36,962 nucleotides of DNA from Planctomycetota bacterium. GTDB lineage: Bacteria > Planctomycetota > SZUA-567. Below are positions 1 through 8,033 of this stretch, one piece after another. The stretch is taken from contig JAIRTL010000067.1 in assembly GCA_031254915.1 (NCBI GenBank), positions 1 to 36,962 of the forward strand, read 5' to 3'. The first letter of the stretch is position 1. Every line of letters begins with the position of its first letter. A program made the position numbers and the translations under genes. Below the pieces are notes generated by a model. That model was not told the origin of the DNA. It saw only the letters and a program-made list of their open reading frames with translations, and did no database searches.

Positions 1-2
1 AC

Positions 3-416
3 TGGCCGGAGGCGACGCTGGCCTGTTCGGCCGAGACCGCCCGCCGCGCCGCCGATCCCCGGCTGAACCTCAGCGTCTACATAGGCGATCCCGTCGCCGC
101 CCCCGCCGCCACCCGCATCCAGGGGGACGAAGAACCCTTTTCCGCCGCCTGGCTGGACTGGCGGGGAGTGGAGGTTCCCGGCCACGAGCCGGGGGAGATG
201 GTGTATATCCTCGGCGACCAGGCCGCATTCACCGGCGACGTCGTCTTCGCGGGATCGATCGGCAGAAGCGATTTTCCCGGCGGTGACGGCGAACTGCTGG
301 TGCGGGGCGCGAGGCTCCTTCTCGAATCGCTGCCGTCCGACATGCCGCTTTATCCCGGCCACGGCCCATCAACGACTGTCCGACGCGAATTGGCGTCGAA
401 TCCATTTCTTATGTAG
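3..416 (+). CDS. MBL-fold metallo-hydrolase, 3' part (5' end outside window)
   Basis: This is the C-terminal part of a metallo-beta-lactamase-fold hydrolase of the glyoxalase-II-like (YqgX-like) group; the frame is open from base 3, so the start lies upstream. Family hallmarks are visible: a GHEPG segment matching the GHTPG loop, a TGD motif followed by FAGSIGR (the metal-bridging Asp), and a terminal YPGHGP motif carrying the last metal-binding His, followed by the usual short tail ending in NPFLM. The N-terminal HxHxDH metal motif is not in the window. Such enzymes are soluble cytoplasmic thioester or related hydrolases; the exact substrate cannot be told. It is followed by a hairpin terminator before pta. 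Family assignment is firm, substrate is unknown. Confidence 0.85.
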   Translation, partial: WPEATLACSAETARRAADPRLNLSVYIGDPVAAPAATRIQGDEEPFSAAWLDWRGVEVPGHEPGEMVYILGDQAAFTGDVVFAGSIGRSDFPGGDGELLVRGARLLLESLPSDMPLYPGHGPSTTVRRELASNPFLM

Positions 417-432
417 ATCCCCGTGTAGAAAG

Positions 433-459
433 AACGCCGGCTTTGCCGCAGCCGGCGTT
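433..459. terminator. Perfect 10-bp hairpin, likely bidirectional terminator
   Basis: A perfect 10-bp inverted repeat (arms 433-442 and 450-459, 7-nt loop) lies 16 bases after the stop of the MBL-fold gene. It is followed on the plus strand by only a short T run, and on the minus strand by a somewhat T-richer CTTTCT tail, so it could also end a minus-strand transcript. A function as terminator is inferred from stem strength and position. Confidence 0.65.
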
Positions 460-583
460 TCCGGTCTTTCAGCCAATTTCCGACATCCGGCGGCATTCCG
501 TTATTTTATGCTGGGCGCGGTCGTCCAGGCCGGGGACGACGTTGCCGTATTTGCCGTCATAGCCGCCTTCGACGCGTTTCGTC

Positions 584-611
584 TTGCTGTTTTCGCAGGC
601 ATTTTTACAAT
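584..611 (+). promoter_or_regulatory. Predicted sigma-70-type promoter of pta
   Basis: TTGCTG at 584-589 and TACAAT at 606-611 are separated by 16 bases, close to the consensus -35/-10 pair, in a stretch that is otherwise non-coding on the plus strand. Transcription would begin near 618, giving a leader of about 65 bases before pta. Confidence 0.55.
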
Positions 612-625
612 GGGAGGCATTCCTC

Positions 626-645
626 GCCGGCGATGGGACGCCGGC
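626..645 (+). other. Hairpin in the pta leader
   Basis: A perfect 7-bp GC-only inverted repeat (626-632 and 639-645, 6-nt loop) sits in the predicted pta leader, between the promoter and the ribosome binding site. It has no T tract, so it is more likely an mRNA-stability or translation element than a terminator. An ATG inside its loop (633) is in frame with pta, but lacks a good ribosome binding site. Confidence 0.35.
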
Positions 646-683
646 TCACTCGCTTCTTTCCGCACGACATGAAAAGGGGAGGT

Positions 684-1691
684 ATGAGCATTCTCGACGA
701 CATCCGCGGACGCGCCGCCAAATTCCAGAAGATCATCTGTCTCCCGGAGGCGCTGGACGAGCGCACCCTCCACGCCGCCGAAGGCTGCGCCAAGCTGGGC
801 TTCGGTCCCATTGTGCTCATCGGCGACGTCGCCAAGATACAGGCCAAGGCGAAGGAGTGCGGCGTCGACATTTCAAAGGCGATCATCCGCGATCCGGCGC
901 AGGATCCCGCCTTTGACGAAATCCTCAAGACGCTCGTCGAACTCCGCCAGTCGAAGGGCATGACCGAGAAAAAGGCGCGCGAGGCGCTCAAGGACGAAAT
1001 CATGTACGCCGCCATGCTGGTCAAGCTCGGCCAGGTCGACGGCTACGTCTCCGGCGCCGCGCATTCCACCGCCGACACGCTCCGCCCCGCGCTCCAGGTC
1101 ATCAAGGCGGCAAAGGGCGTCAAGACCGTCTCCGCCTTTTTCATGATGGTCCTCCCCGAGACCAGCCCCTACTATTCCAGCCAAAACGTCCTTTTCTTCG
1201 CCGATTCCGGTCTGGTCCAGAATCCGGACGCGGCCCAACTCGCCGACATCGCCATTGGAACCGCCCGCTCCTGGCAGGCCCTCATGGGCACGGAGCCGAT
1301 CGTCGCCATGCTCTCGCATTCGACCAAGGGTTCGGCGGAGCACTCCGACGTCGACAAGGTCGTCGAGGCGCTCAACATCGCCATGGGCATCGATCCGAAT
1401 CTCCAGATCGACGGCGAGCTCCAGGGCGACGCGGCGCTCATCCCCTCGATCGCGGTGAAGAAGGCGCCCGGGAGCAAGGTCGCCGGCCACGCCAACGTGC
1501 TTGTCTTTCCCGATCTCGACGCCGGCAACATCGCGTACAAGCTGGTCGAACGTCTCGCCGGCGCGACCGCGATCGGCCCGCTCATCTCCGGGATGGCGAA
1601 GCCGGTCAACGACCTGTCGCGCGGCTGCAAGGCCGGGGACATCATCGACGCCGTTGCCGTCACCGCCTGCCAGGCGGCCGCCCAGGCGTGA
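684..1691 (+). CDS. pta: Phosphotransacetylase (phosphate acetyltransferase)
   Basis: Phosphate acetyltransferase interconverts acetyl-CoA plus phosphate and acetyl phosphate plus CoA in the cytoplasm, the first step of acetate/ATP-forming fermentation or of acetate activation. The 335-residue product matches the short (about 330 aa) single-domain Pta class. It shows the family blocks GAAHSTADTLRPALQ, a FADSGLVQNPD segment, MLSHSTKGSAEH, DGELQGDAALIP and the C-terminal GMAKPVNDLSRGC. The start at 684 is chosen because a strong ribosome binding site (GGGGAGGT, 676-683) lies directly upstream and the protein then begins MSILDDIRGRA; an in-frame ATG at 633 lacks one. No acetate kinase gene is in the window. 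A perfect hairpin follows the stop. Confidence 0.95.
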   Translation: MSILDDIRGRAAKFQKIICLPEALDERTLHAAEGCAKLGFGPIVLIGDVAKIQAKAKECGVDISKAIIRDPAQDPAFDEILKTLVELRQSKGMTEKKAREALKDEIMYAAMLVKLGQVDGYVSGAAHSTADTLRPALQVIKAAKGVKTVSAFFMMVLPETSPYYSSQNVLFFADSGLVQNPDAAQLADIAIGTARSWQALMGTEPIVAMLSHSTKGSAEHSDVDKVVEALNIAMGIDPNLQIDGELQGDAALIPSIAVKKAPGSKVAGHANVLVFPDLDAGNIAYKLVERLAGATAIGPLISGMAKPVNDLSRGCKAGDIIDAVAVTACQAAAQA

Positions 1692-1719
1692 GGGCGGTAA
1701 TCACCATGAATTCGCGAGT

Positions 1720-1747
1720 GGGAGGCCTTTCCGACGGAAGGCCTCCC
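1720..1747 (+). terminator. Hairpin terminator after pta
   Basis: A perfect 10-bp inverted repeat (1720-1729 and 1738-1747, 8-nt loop) lies about 30 bases after the pta stop. The T tract is poor (TTG only), so termination may be partial. It separates pta from the PfkB fragment that begins at 1778. Confidence 0.6.
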
Positions 1748-1777
1748 TTGCGATTGCGGTATAAAGGAAGAAGGCGC

Positions 1778-2107
1778 ATGCCGGAAGCGCCCTTCGACAT
1801 CGTCGGCCTCGGCGTCGCGACCGTGGACGATTTTATCGTGGTTCCGGAGTATCCGGCGAAGAACACCAAGCGCCCGGTCATCGACACAGTCAGACAGGGC
1901 GGGGGATCGACCGCGACCGCGCTTGTCGCGGCGGCGCGCCTCGGTTTCCGGACGGCGCAGCTTATCAGCCTCGGCCGGGACGAACTGTCCCGCTTCGTCC
2001 GCCAATCGCTGGCCAGCGAGGGGATCACGCTTTTCGAGAATCCCGACGCCCTCGACGCCGAACCGTACCATTCCGTCATCATCTTCGAAGCTTCCGCCGG
2101 CCCATGA
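1778..2107 (+). pseudogene. PfkB-family sugar kinase, truncated after 109 codons
   Basis: This is the N-terminal third of a PfkB/ribokinase-family carbohydrate kinase. It starts MPEAPFDIVGLGVATVDDF, shows the substrate-binding GGGSTATALVAAARLG block (PfkB signature 1), and continues through an SLGRDELSR segment to SVIIFEASAGP, where it stops. Family members are about 300 residues and carry the catalytic Asp and the ATP-binding DTxGAGD motif in the C-terminal part; both are absent here and in the following bases, where the convergent fliA gene begins 20 bases on. The product cannot be an active kinase, so I call it a deletion remnant. The start at 1778 follows a weak AGGAAGAAGG binding site; an upstream in-frame ATG at 1706 precedes the terminator hairpin and is unlikely. 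Confidence 0.8.
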
Positions 2108-2126
2108 CGAGGATGGAGGGAGACCT

Positions 2127-2936
2127 TCAGAACATGTACGGCGTTATTTCCCGTTGCGTGAACTTCTGTTTGAGGAAGTTCAGCGTTTTTTGATGTATCT
2201 GGCAGACTCGGCTTTCCGAAAGGTTGAGCACAAGCCCGATTTCCTTGAGGTTCATGTTCTCGTAGTAGTAGAGGACAAGCACCTTCTTTTCGTCCTCCGA
2301 CAGACCGCGCATCGCCACTTCCTTGATCTCGGCGCGAATCAGTTCGTTCAGGGGGTCGGCGGCCTTCGCGTCCGGCAGCAGTTCGATCGGGCCGGTATCG
2401 TTGTCGCCATTGTCGTCCCATTTCCTGTCCAGCGGCACCATCGTCTTGACCTGCACTTCCTGCTGCAGAACCTCGTACTCCTCGACCGTGATGTCGAGGC
2501 GCTCGGCCATTTCCTGGTCGTAGGGATGCCGTCCGAGTTCGATTTCGAGTTCCTCCCTGACCCGCTTCACCTGGTTGACCTTGCTCCGGAGCTGGCGGGA
2601 GATCCAGTCGAGGCGGCGAAGTTCGTCCCGGATCGCTCCGGAGATGCGGAGGTTGCAGTAGGTGGAGAATTTCACCCCCTCGTCCGGATTGAACTTGCGG
2701 ATCGCGTCCAGGAGCCCGAGGTTCCCGTAGCTGATGAGATCCTGCACGTCCAGATGCGTCGGGAAATGCTTGGCGAGGCGTTCCGCGGTCTGAAAGACGA
2801 GCGGGAGGTAGTTTTCGATCAGCTTGCTTCGCGCGTCGTCGTCGCGCGTCTCGACGTACACGCGCCACAGTTCGCTCTCCTCCTCGGGCGAGAGCGCCGG
2901 CGGCAGGGTGTCGTAGCCTTCGGTGATGTCGTTCAT
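2127..2936 (-). CDS. fliA: Flagellar sigma factor sigma-28 (FliA/WhiG type)
   Basis: This is an alternative sigma factor of the FliA/WhiG group that directs RNA polymerase to late flagellar genes. The 269-residue product shows region 2 (DLISYGNLGLLDAIRKF and FSTYCNLRISGAIRDELR), a region 3 segment (SRQLRSKVNQVKR) and a helix-turn-helix region 4 near the C-terminus (NLKEIGLVLNLSESRVCQIH). The start at 2936 is fixed by an ideal AAGGAGGT site (2944-2951). It is the last gene of the long minus-strand flagellar operon, about 60 bases behind a two-TM protein gene. No anti-sigma factor FlgM is encoded in the window. It is convergent with the PfkB remnant. Confidence 0.93.
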   Translation of the reverse strand: MNDITEGYDTLPPALSPEEESELWRVYVETRDDDARSKLIENYLPLVFQTAERLAKHFPTHLDVQDLISYGNLGLLDAIRKFNPDEGVKFSTYCNLRISGAIRDELRRLDWISRQLRSKVNQVKRVREELEIELGRHPYDQEMAERLDITVEEYEVLQQEVQVKTMVPLDRKWDDNGDNDTGPIELLPDAKAADPLNELIRAEIKEVAMRGLSEDEKKVLVLYYYENMNLKEIGLVLNLSESRVCQIHQKTLNFLKQKFTQREITPYMF

Positions 2937-2943
2937 TGGGTGT

Positions 2944-2951
2944 ACCTCCTT
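2944..2951 (-). promoter_or_regulatory. Strong ribosome binding site of fliA
   Basis: The minus-strand sequence AAGGAGGT lies 7 bases before the ATG at 2936. It decides between this start and a more upstream in-frame ATG, and suggests high translation of the sigma factor even though it is the distal gene of the operon. Confidence 0.8.
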
Positions 2952-3000
2952 GCTTTCCTTCCCCCGGGACAATCGGGCGCGCGTATTTTATCGTGCCGCG

Positions 3001-3306
3001 TCAGGCGCCCTTCTCTCCTTGACTCAGCGCCATGTCGTATCGCGACTTGGCCCGATATTTCTTTTCCATTTCCCTTCCCCGCCGCTCGGCCATGACCTCC
3101 TGGACGAGGGCTATGCCGAGGGTCGAGACGAAGAAGCCGAGGAACAGGAAGGAGACGGTGAGGTATATCCCCACCTCCCATGCCTGCTCCGGCGGCATAG
3201 CCAGATCGGCGGTCGCCTTATTAACGAGCCGATGGTAGGCCCAGCTGCCCAAAAACACCATCAAGCCGATAATCGCGAAAAAACCGCCCAGCTTCTTGAC
3301 CATCAT
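3001..3306 (-). CDS. Small two-TM membrane protein between flhF and fliA
   Basis: This encodes a 101-residue protein with two predicted membrane helices (about residues 6-24 and 45-68) separated by a short hydrophilic loop, then a basic, charged C-terminal tail of about 30 residues (AERRGREMEKKYRAK). I do not recognise a named family. Its ATG overlaps the flhF stop as ATGA, indicating translational coupling, so it is very likely a real gene of the flagellar operon. The position is where flhG (the MinD-like partner of FlhF) is commonly found, but this protein has no P-loop and cannot be FlhG. A role at the cell pole or flagellar base is only a guess from context. Confidence 0.75.
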   Translation of the reverse strand: MMVKKLGGFFAIIGLMVFLGSWAYHRLVNKATADLAMPPEQAWEVGIYLTVSFLFLGFFVSTLGIALVQEVMAERRGREMEKKYRAKSRYDMALSQGEKGA

Positions 3307-4625
3307 TCAACCCCGACCGCCGGTTTTTCCTTCACGCCGCCGTCGGCGACCTCCGCCATGCCCATGACCAGGCGCGCCAGCATGCCGCTGTCGGCGACGA
3401 CGAGCGACTCCATGTATTTCTGGCCGGTCGTGACGTAGCTCAGGCCGTCGGCCAGCTTCGAAAACAGATTGAGAATGCCTCCGTGGGCGACCGCCTCGTC
3501 CAGCTTCGTGAGTATAAGCCGGTCGAAACCGATCCGCCGGAAGCGGGCGACCACGTCGAACATGGCGCGTTCCGACGCGCCGCTCGCCAACACGAGATGT
3601 GTTTCATCCGGTTCGACGGCGTGGACAACCCGTTTCAATTCGTCGATGCCTTGCCGGTCGCGGGGCGACCTGCCGCCGGTGTCGATGAGGACGAGATCGA
3701 GGTCGCGCATGGAGCGGACCGCTTCTACGATCTGCGCGGGATCGCTCACCGACTTCACGGGCAGGCCCATGATCTGCCCGAGATTGCGGATCTGGTAATC
3801 GGCGCCCGGGCGCGTGAAATCCTCGTTGATGAGCCCGACCGTCTTTTGCCGGCGCACCGTGAAGTCCACCGCCAGCTTGGCGGCGGTGGTGGATTTGCCC
3901 GCACCCGTCGGGCCGATAAGCGCGACGACGGTCGAGCGCCCCTCGCGCGGGAGTATCGGCCCCGCCGCGGGGATGCGCCTGGCGAGTTCCGCCGCCAGCG
4001 CCGCGCGGATCGCCCCGACGCCGTGCGCGCCCGCCTGTTCGTGGACGCTCTCGACTATCTTCCGCGCCAAGTCCTCGGCGATGTCCGCCTCGACGAGACG
4101 GCGGTACTCGTCGATGAATTCCGGCGGAACGCAGGGCATGCCGCCCCGGGCCTGGAGCGTGAGCAGCATGCGCATTTCCTCGCGCAGGCTGATCCGCTCC
4201 CGCGTCGCCTCCTCCATCCAACGCTTCATTTCGTCCAGTCGGCCGGCGATGCCGGCGGAGGCGGAGCCGATGCTGCAGGTCGACTCGTCGACCGCGCACG
4301 GACGGCGCACCGCGTTCTCGAGCGCCTTGGCGTACGTCTTGTTGAGAAGCGGATTCGGGTTCGCCCCGGCGCTTTTTTCCGACGCGGCGCGCTTCGGCCC
4401 GGGAGCGTGTTTCGCCGGTTTCGCCTCGCCCATCTCGACCTCGAGCTCGACCTCCATGACGTCGCCTCCGAGTTTCCCCGCCGTCAATTTGCTGAACAGG
4501 TTTTCAAGCGGCACATCGCGGCGCTTGACAATGCGTATGTTCTTGCCGAGCTTGGCCGTGGCCTTGTTGATGGCCTCGGTGCAGGTCTTGGCCCTGAACA
4601 CATGGGTATTGCCGAGCTTCGCCAT
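3303..4625 (-). CDS. flhF: Flagellar placement SRP-type GTPase FlhF
   Basis: FlhF is a GTPase of the signal-recognition-particle family that helps set flagellar position and number at the membrane, often at the pole. The 440-residue product has a basic N-terminal segment (HVFRAKTCTEAINKATAKLG), a variable linker, an N-domain, and a C-terminal G domain. G1 is at 238-246 (GPTGAGKST), G3 DTGG at 315-318 and G4 TKLD at 373-376. The start at 4625 has only a weak ribosome binding site, about 48 bases behind flhA. The gene overlaps the next small gene by four bases. The usual partner FlhG is not encoded in this window. Confidence 0.93.
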   Translation of the reverse strand: MAKLGNTHVFRAKTCTEAINKATAKLGKNIRIVKRRDVPLENLFSKLTAGKLGGDVMEVELEVEMGEAKPAKHAPGPKRAASEKSAGANPNPLLNKTYAKALENAVRRPCAVDESTCSIGSASAGIAGRLDEMKRWMEEATRERISLREEMRMLLTLQARGGMPCVPPEFIDEYRRLVEADIAEDLARKIVESVHEQAGAHGVGAIRAALAAELARRIPAAGPILPREGRSTVVALIGPTGAGKSTTAAKLAVDFTVRRQKTVGLINEDFTRPGADYQIRNLGQIMGLPVKSVSDPAQIVEAVRSMRDLDLVLIDTGGRSPRDRQGIDELKRVVHAVEPDETHLVLASGASERAMFDVVARFRRIGFDRLILTKLDEAVAHGGILNLFSKLADGLSYVTTGQKYMESLVVADSGMLARLVMGMAEVADGGVKEKPAVGVE

Positions 4626-4673
4626 TGCGCCGCGTCTCTTTCTTTGTCAAAAACCGCTCGACTGAAAACGTTC

Positions 4674-6875
4674 CTATGCGTTCAAGTCCGCCTTCACCAT
4701 TCCGACCGACACCGGCTCGTAGTCCTGGAGCACCTCGTTGTAGGACATGACCGCGAGCATCGGGATCCTGGCCATGGTCAGGCGCTTGACATGCAGCCTG
4801 ACCTGCGGCCCGGCGAGGAGCAGGGGGTTGTAGCCGGCCTGGACCTGGCGCTGAACCTCCTGCGAAATCGCCTCGACGAGGCGCTGAGTCGCGGCCGGAC
4901 GCAACGTGAGGAACGAGCCGCTTTCCGTATGTTCGATTTTCTGCTGCAACTGCTCCTCCAGCCGCGGGTCGAGGGTGACGACGTTGAGCTTCTTGGTGCC
5001 GGGAACGGCATATTCGTTGCACAGCCAGCGCTTGAGGCCGTTCCTGGCGAATTCCGTGAGGATGTCCGGATCCTTGGTGCGGCGGCCGACGTCGCCGAGC
5101 GTTTCGAGGATGGACCCGAGATTCCGTATGGACACCTTTTCCTGGAGCAGGTTCTGGAGCACCTTCTGCACGTCCGTGACCGACAGGACCGCCGGGACCA
5201 CCTCCTCGACCGTGCCGGGCGAGTATTCCTTCACGGCGTCGAGGAGCTTCCTGACTTCGTCCTTGGTGAGAAGTTCGTAGGCGCGCGACTTGATGACTTC
5301 CGTCAGGTGCGTCGCCACGACCGTCTCCGCATCGGCGACGGTGTAGCCGACCCTCTCCGCGTATTCGCGGTTCGTCGGCGATATCCAGACCGCCGGCATG
5401 CCGAAGGCGGGTTCCACCGTTTCGTCCCCGTCCAGTTTTTCCGTGGCCGCGCCGGAGTCTATCGCGAGGAAGCGGTCCGCCTCCGCCGTGCCCTGCGCGA
5501 CCGGCGCGCCGAAGATTTTCACCACATACTCATTGGCTTCGAGCTGGATGTTGTCGCGGATGCGGATCGGCGGCACGATGATGCCGAGCTCGAGGGCGAG
5601 CTGCTGGCGGATCATCTGCACCCGCGCCAGGAGTCCGCCGCCGCCCGATTGCTGCGTGTCGACGAGGGGGACGACGCCGTAGCCGACTTCCAGTTCCATC
5701 GCGTCCACCTTGAGAAGGTTCTCGACCTTTTCCGGCGCTGTCGGCTTGGCCGACTCCTCCTGCGCCTGCGCCTCCGCCTTTGCAAGCGATTCCCGCTGCA
5801 CCGCCTCGACGTTTCTCTGCGCCACGTACCAGCAGGCGAAGGCCGCCGCCGAGATCATCAGGAGCGGCGCCGGCGGGAACGGGGTGAAGCCGACAAGTCC
5901 CGAAACCCCCAAGGAGGCCATGAGGATGGCGGCGAAGGCGATCGGCTTGTGCTGCCCGAAGAGCTGCCCCAGGAGTTCGTCTCCGAATTCCGCCCTGCCG
6001 GCGCTGCGGGTGACGAGAAGGCCGGAGGCGACGCTGATGAGGAGGGCGGGTATCTGCGAAGACAGGCCGTCGCCGATCGTCAGGATCGAATACACCTGCG
6101 CCGCCTCGACGAATTCCATGCCGTGGATGGCGATGCCGATGATGAAGCCGACGACGAGATTGATGAAGGTGATGATGATGCCGGCGATGGTGTCGCCCTG
6201 GACGAATTTCGCCGCGCCGTCCATCGCGCCGTAGAAGTCGGCGAGCTGCTGGATCTCGGCGCGGCGGTGCTTGGCTTCCTGTTCGTCTATGAGGCCGGCG
6301 TTGAGGTCGGCGTCGATGGCCATCTGCTTGCCCGGCATGGCGTCCAAGGTGAAGCGCGCCGCCACCTCGGCAATGCGGGTCGAACCCTTGGTGATGACCA
6401 GGTACTGGATAAGCATGAGGATGGCGAAAATGGTCATGCCGACGGCGAGCGAGTCGAGGGTGGCGTTGCCGGTGATGCCGCCGCCGCCGACGAATGCGCC
6501 GAAGGTGGCGATGAGGTGACCGGCGGCGTTGATTCCCTCGCGGCCGCGGCTGAGGATCAGGCGCGTCGTGGCGATGTTGAGGGAGAGGCGGAAAAGGGTC
6601 ATGACGAGAAGAAGCGAAGGGAAGGTGCTGAAGTTGAGCGGCTGGTTCACGAAGATCGTCATGATGAGGATGATGAGGGCGAGGATGATGTTGGTGCCGA
6701 TCAGGATGTCCATGAGGAACGCCGGCAACGGGATGATCATCGTCGCGAGCGCGCAGATGATGAAGAGCGCGATGAGGACGTTCTTGTTGTACCGGAATTG
6801 CCGGATCATGAATCGCTGGACCTTGTCCAACATTCCGCCGACCGCTCCCGATGCGACTCTTCCGCCCGCGCTCAT
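4674..6875 (-). CDS. flhA: Flagellar type III export gate protein FlhA
   Basis: FlhA is the large inner-membrane export-gate subunit that uses the proton motive force and docks substrate-chaperone complexes. The 733-residue product is of normal length. It has about eight membrane helices in its first 360 residues, with the conserved FHIPEP-family loop between them (SRGREGINAAGHLIATFGAF ahead of the DAMPGKQMAIDADLNAG segment). A linker and a large cytoplasmic domain follow to the C-terminus. The start at 6875 follows a GGAAGGGAG site. It lies 34 bases behind flhB in the same operon. Confidence 0.97.
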   Translation of the reverse strand: MSAGGRVASGAVGGMLDKVQRFMIRQFRYNKNVLIALFIICALATMIIPLPAFLMDILIGTNIILALIILIMTIFVNQPLNFSTFPSLLLVMTLFRLSLNIATTRLILSRGREGINAAGHLIATFGAFVGGGGITGNATLDSLAVGMTIFAILMLIQYLVITKGSTRIAEVAARFTLDAMPGKQMAIDADLNAGLIDEQEAKHRRAEIQQLADFYGAMDGAAKFVQGDTIAGIIITFINLVVGFIIGIAIHGMEFVEAAQVYSILTIGDGLSSQIPALLISVASGLLVTRSAGRAEFGDELLGQLFGQHKPIAFAAILMASLGVSGLVGFTPFPPAPLLMISAAAFACWYVAQRNVEAVQRESLAKAEAQAQEESAKPTAPEKVENLLKVDAMELEVGYGVVPLVDTQQSGGGGLLARVQMIRQQLALELGIIVPPIRIRDNIQLEANEYVVKIFGAPVAQGTAEADRFLAIDSGAATEKLDGDETVEPAFGMPAVWISPTNREYAERVGYTVADAETVVATHLTEVIKSRAYELLTKDEVRKLLDAVKEYSPGTVEEVVPAVLSVTDVQKVLQNLLQEKVSIRNLGSILETLGDVGRRTKDPDILTEFARNGLKRWLCNEYAVPGTKKLNVVTLDPRLEEQLQQKIEHTESGSFLTLRPAATQRLVEAISQEVQRQVQAGYNPLLLAGPQVRLHVKRLTMARIPMLAVMSYNEVLQDYEPVSVGMVKADLNA

Positions 6876-6909
6876 GCGCTTCCGCTCCCTTCCGGCCTGA
6901 CGCCGGATC

Positions 6910-8007
6910 CTATGCCGCCGACTCCCTGAACGAGTGCAGCATTCGCTGCCGCTTTTCCGCGTCCATCACGGACGCGAGGATTTCCGCCACCGCCGTGAAC
7001 AGCTTTTCCGGAATCGGATCCCCGACCTCGACCAGGCGGTAAAGCTCGCGCGCCAGGGGCGGGTTTTCCACCGTCGGCACTCTCGACTCCCTGGCGATGG
7101 CGATGATCCGTTCCGCGAGTTTGTCCTTTCCCTTCGCCACCACGACGGGCTCGGTCATCTCCGGCTTGTAGGAGATCGCCACCGCGAAATGGGTTGGGTT
7201 TCTCACCACAACCTCCGCCTGCGGCACCTCGCCCATCATGCGCTGCATCGCCTGCTGCATCTGGACCTGTCGGCGCTTCTGCTTGATCTTCGGGTCGCCC
7301 TCCATCTGCCTGTACTCTTCCTTCACTTCCTGCTTGGTCATTTTGATGCTTTCCGTGTGCTTCCTCTTCTGGTACCAGTAGTCGGCGACGCCGAGCATGA
7401 AGAGGATCACGGCCAGCTTCAACGCGAGATCCAGCACCGTCCTCGTCGCGTAGACGAACGTCCCGATCGGTTCCATGTCGATGAGGATCATGACGTTCTG
7501 GAGCTCGCTGATGACCGTGTACCAGGCGATGGGCAGGATGATCGCCAGCTTCGCCAGGTTCATCGCCAGCATGACGATGTTTTTCGTCGAAAAAACCCGC
7601 TTCAGGCCGTTCACCGGGTTCAACTTGTTGAACTTGATCGCCAGCGGTTTGGTCGTGAACAGAAATCCCACCTGATAGTAGTTCGCCAGATACGCGATCA
7701 AGGCCAGCAGGAACATGAACGGCAGGATGATGATCGCCAGCCTGACAGCCCAATCGAGCGCGTAGGCGAGCAGTTCCTTTCTCTCCGGCGTTTCCAGATA
7801 CGGGAAATCGAACTCCAGCATCTTGAGCGTGAACTGGTACATCCGTTCCGCCATGAACCAGCCGCCGTAGCGGAGTAGGGCGATCGCACCCACAAGCTGC
7901 ATGGCCGCGGCGAGGTCGCGGCTTTTGGCGATGTTGCCGTTTCTTCGCGCGTCCCGACGTTTTTTCGCCGTGGGTTGTTCTGTTTTTTCGCCGCCGCCGG
8001 CCGACAT
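6910..8007 (-). CDS. flhB: Flagellar export switch protein FlhB
   Basis: FlhB is the export-gate subunit that switches the substrate from rod/hook to filament proteins by self-cleavage. The 365-residue product begins with the typical EKTEQPTAKKRRDAR segment, has about four membrane helices, and carries the self-cleavage motif NPTH at residues 270-273, at the position known for the family. A conserved segment (VENPPLARELYR) follows in the C-terminal domain. The start at 8007 has a GGGAG binding site. It is 26 bases behind fliR. Confidence 0.97.
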   Translation of the reverse strand: MSAGGGEKTEQPTAKKRRDARRNGNIAKSRDLAAAMQLVGAIALLRYGGWFMAERMYQFTLKMLEFDFPYLETPERKELLAYALDWAVRLAIIILPFMFLLALIAYLANYYQVGFLFTTKPLAIKFNKLNPVNGLKRVFSTKNIVMLAMNLAKLAIILPIAWYTVISELQNVMILIDMEPIGTFVYATRTVLDLALKLAVILFMLGVADYWYQKRKHTESIKMTKQEVKEEYRQMEGDPKIKQKRRQVQMQQAMQRMMGEVPQAEVVVRNPTHFAVAISYKPEMTEPVVVAKGKDKLAERIIAIARESRVPTVENPPLARELYRLVEVGDPIPEKLFTAVAEILASVMDAEKRQRMLHSFRESAA

Positions 8008-8033
8008 CGTTCACTCCCGCGCGGAACAAAGCG

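Larger units (their letters stand above)
469..645 (-). pseudogene. Possible minus-strand gene remnant without a start codon
   Basis: On the minus strand a frame is open from about 645 down to a stop at 469-471. It has strongly codon-like composition, with mostly G or C in third positions in its middle, and reads through a plausible peptide containing CKNACENSK and GGYDGKYGNVV segments. There is no ATG, GTG or TTG in the usable part of the frame (the only ATG is six codons before the stop), so it is not an intact gene. The strong hairpin at 433-459 lies just past its stop, as expected for a real gene end. It may be the remains of a short gene, or chance coding-like composition. I do not recognise a family. 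Confidence 0.25.

Noticed and set aside
3483-6929. A very long plus-strand open frame (over 1,100 codons) antisense to flhF and flhA
   Set aside because: It lies opposite two well-identified genes, is extremely rich in Arg, Asp, Glu and His as expected from the complement of a GC-rich gene, and has no recognisable domain.
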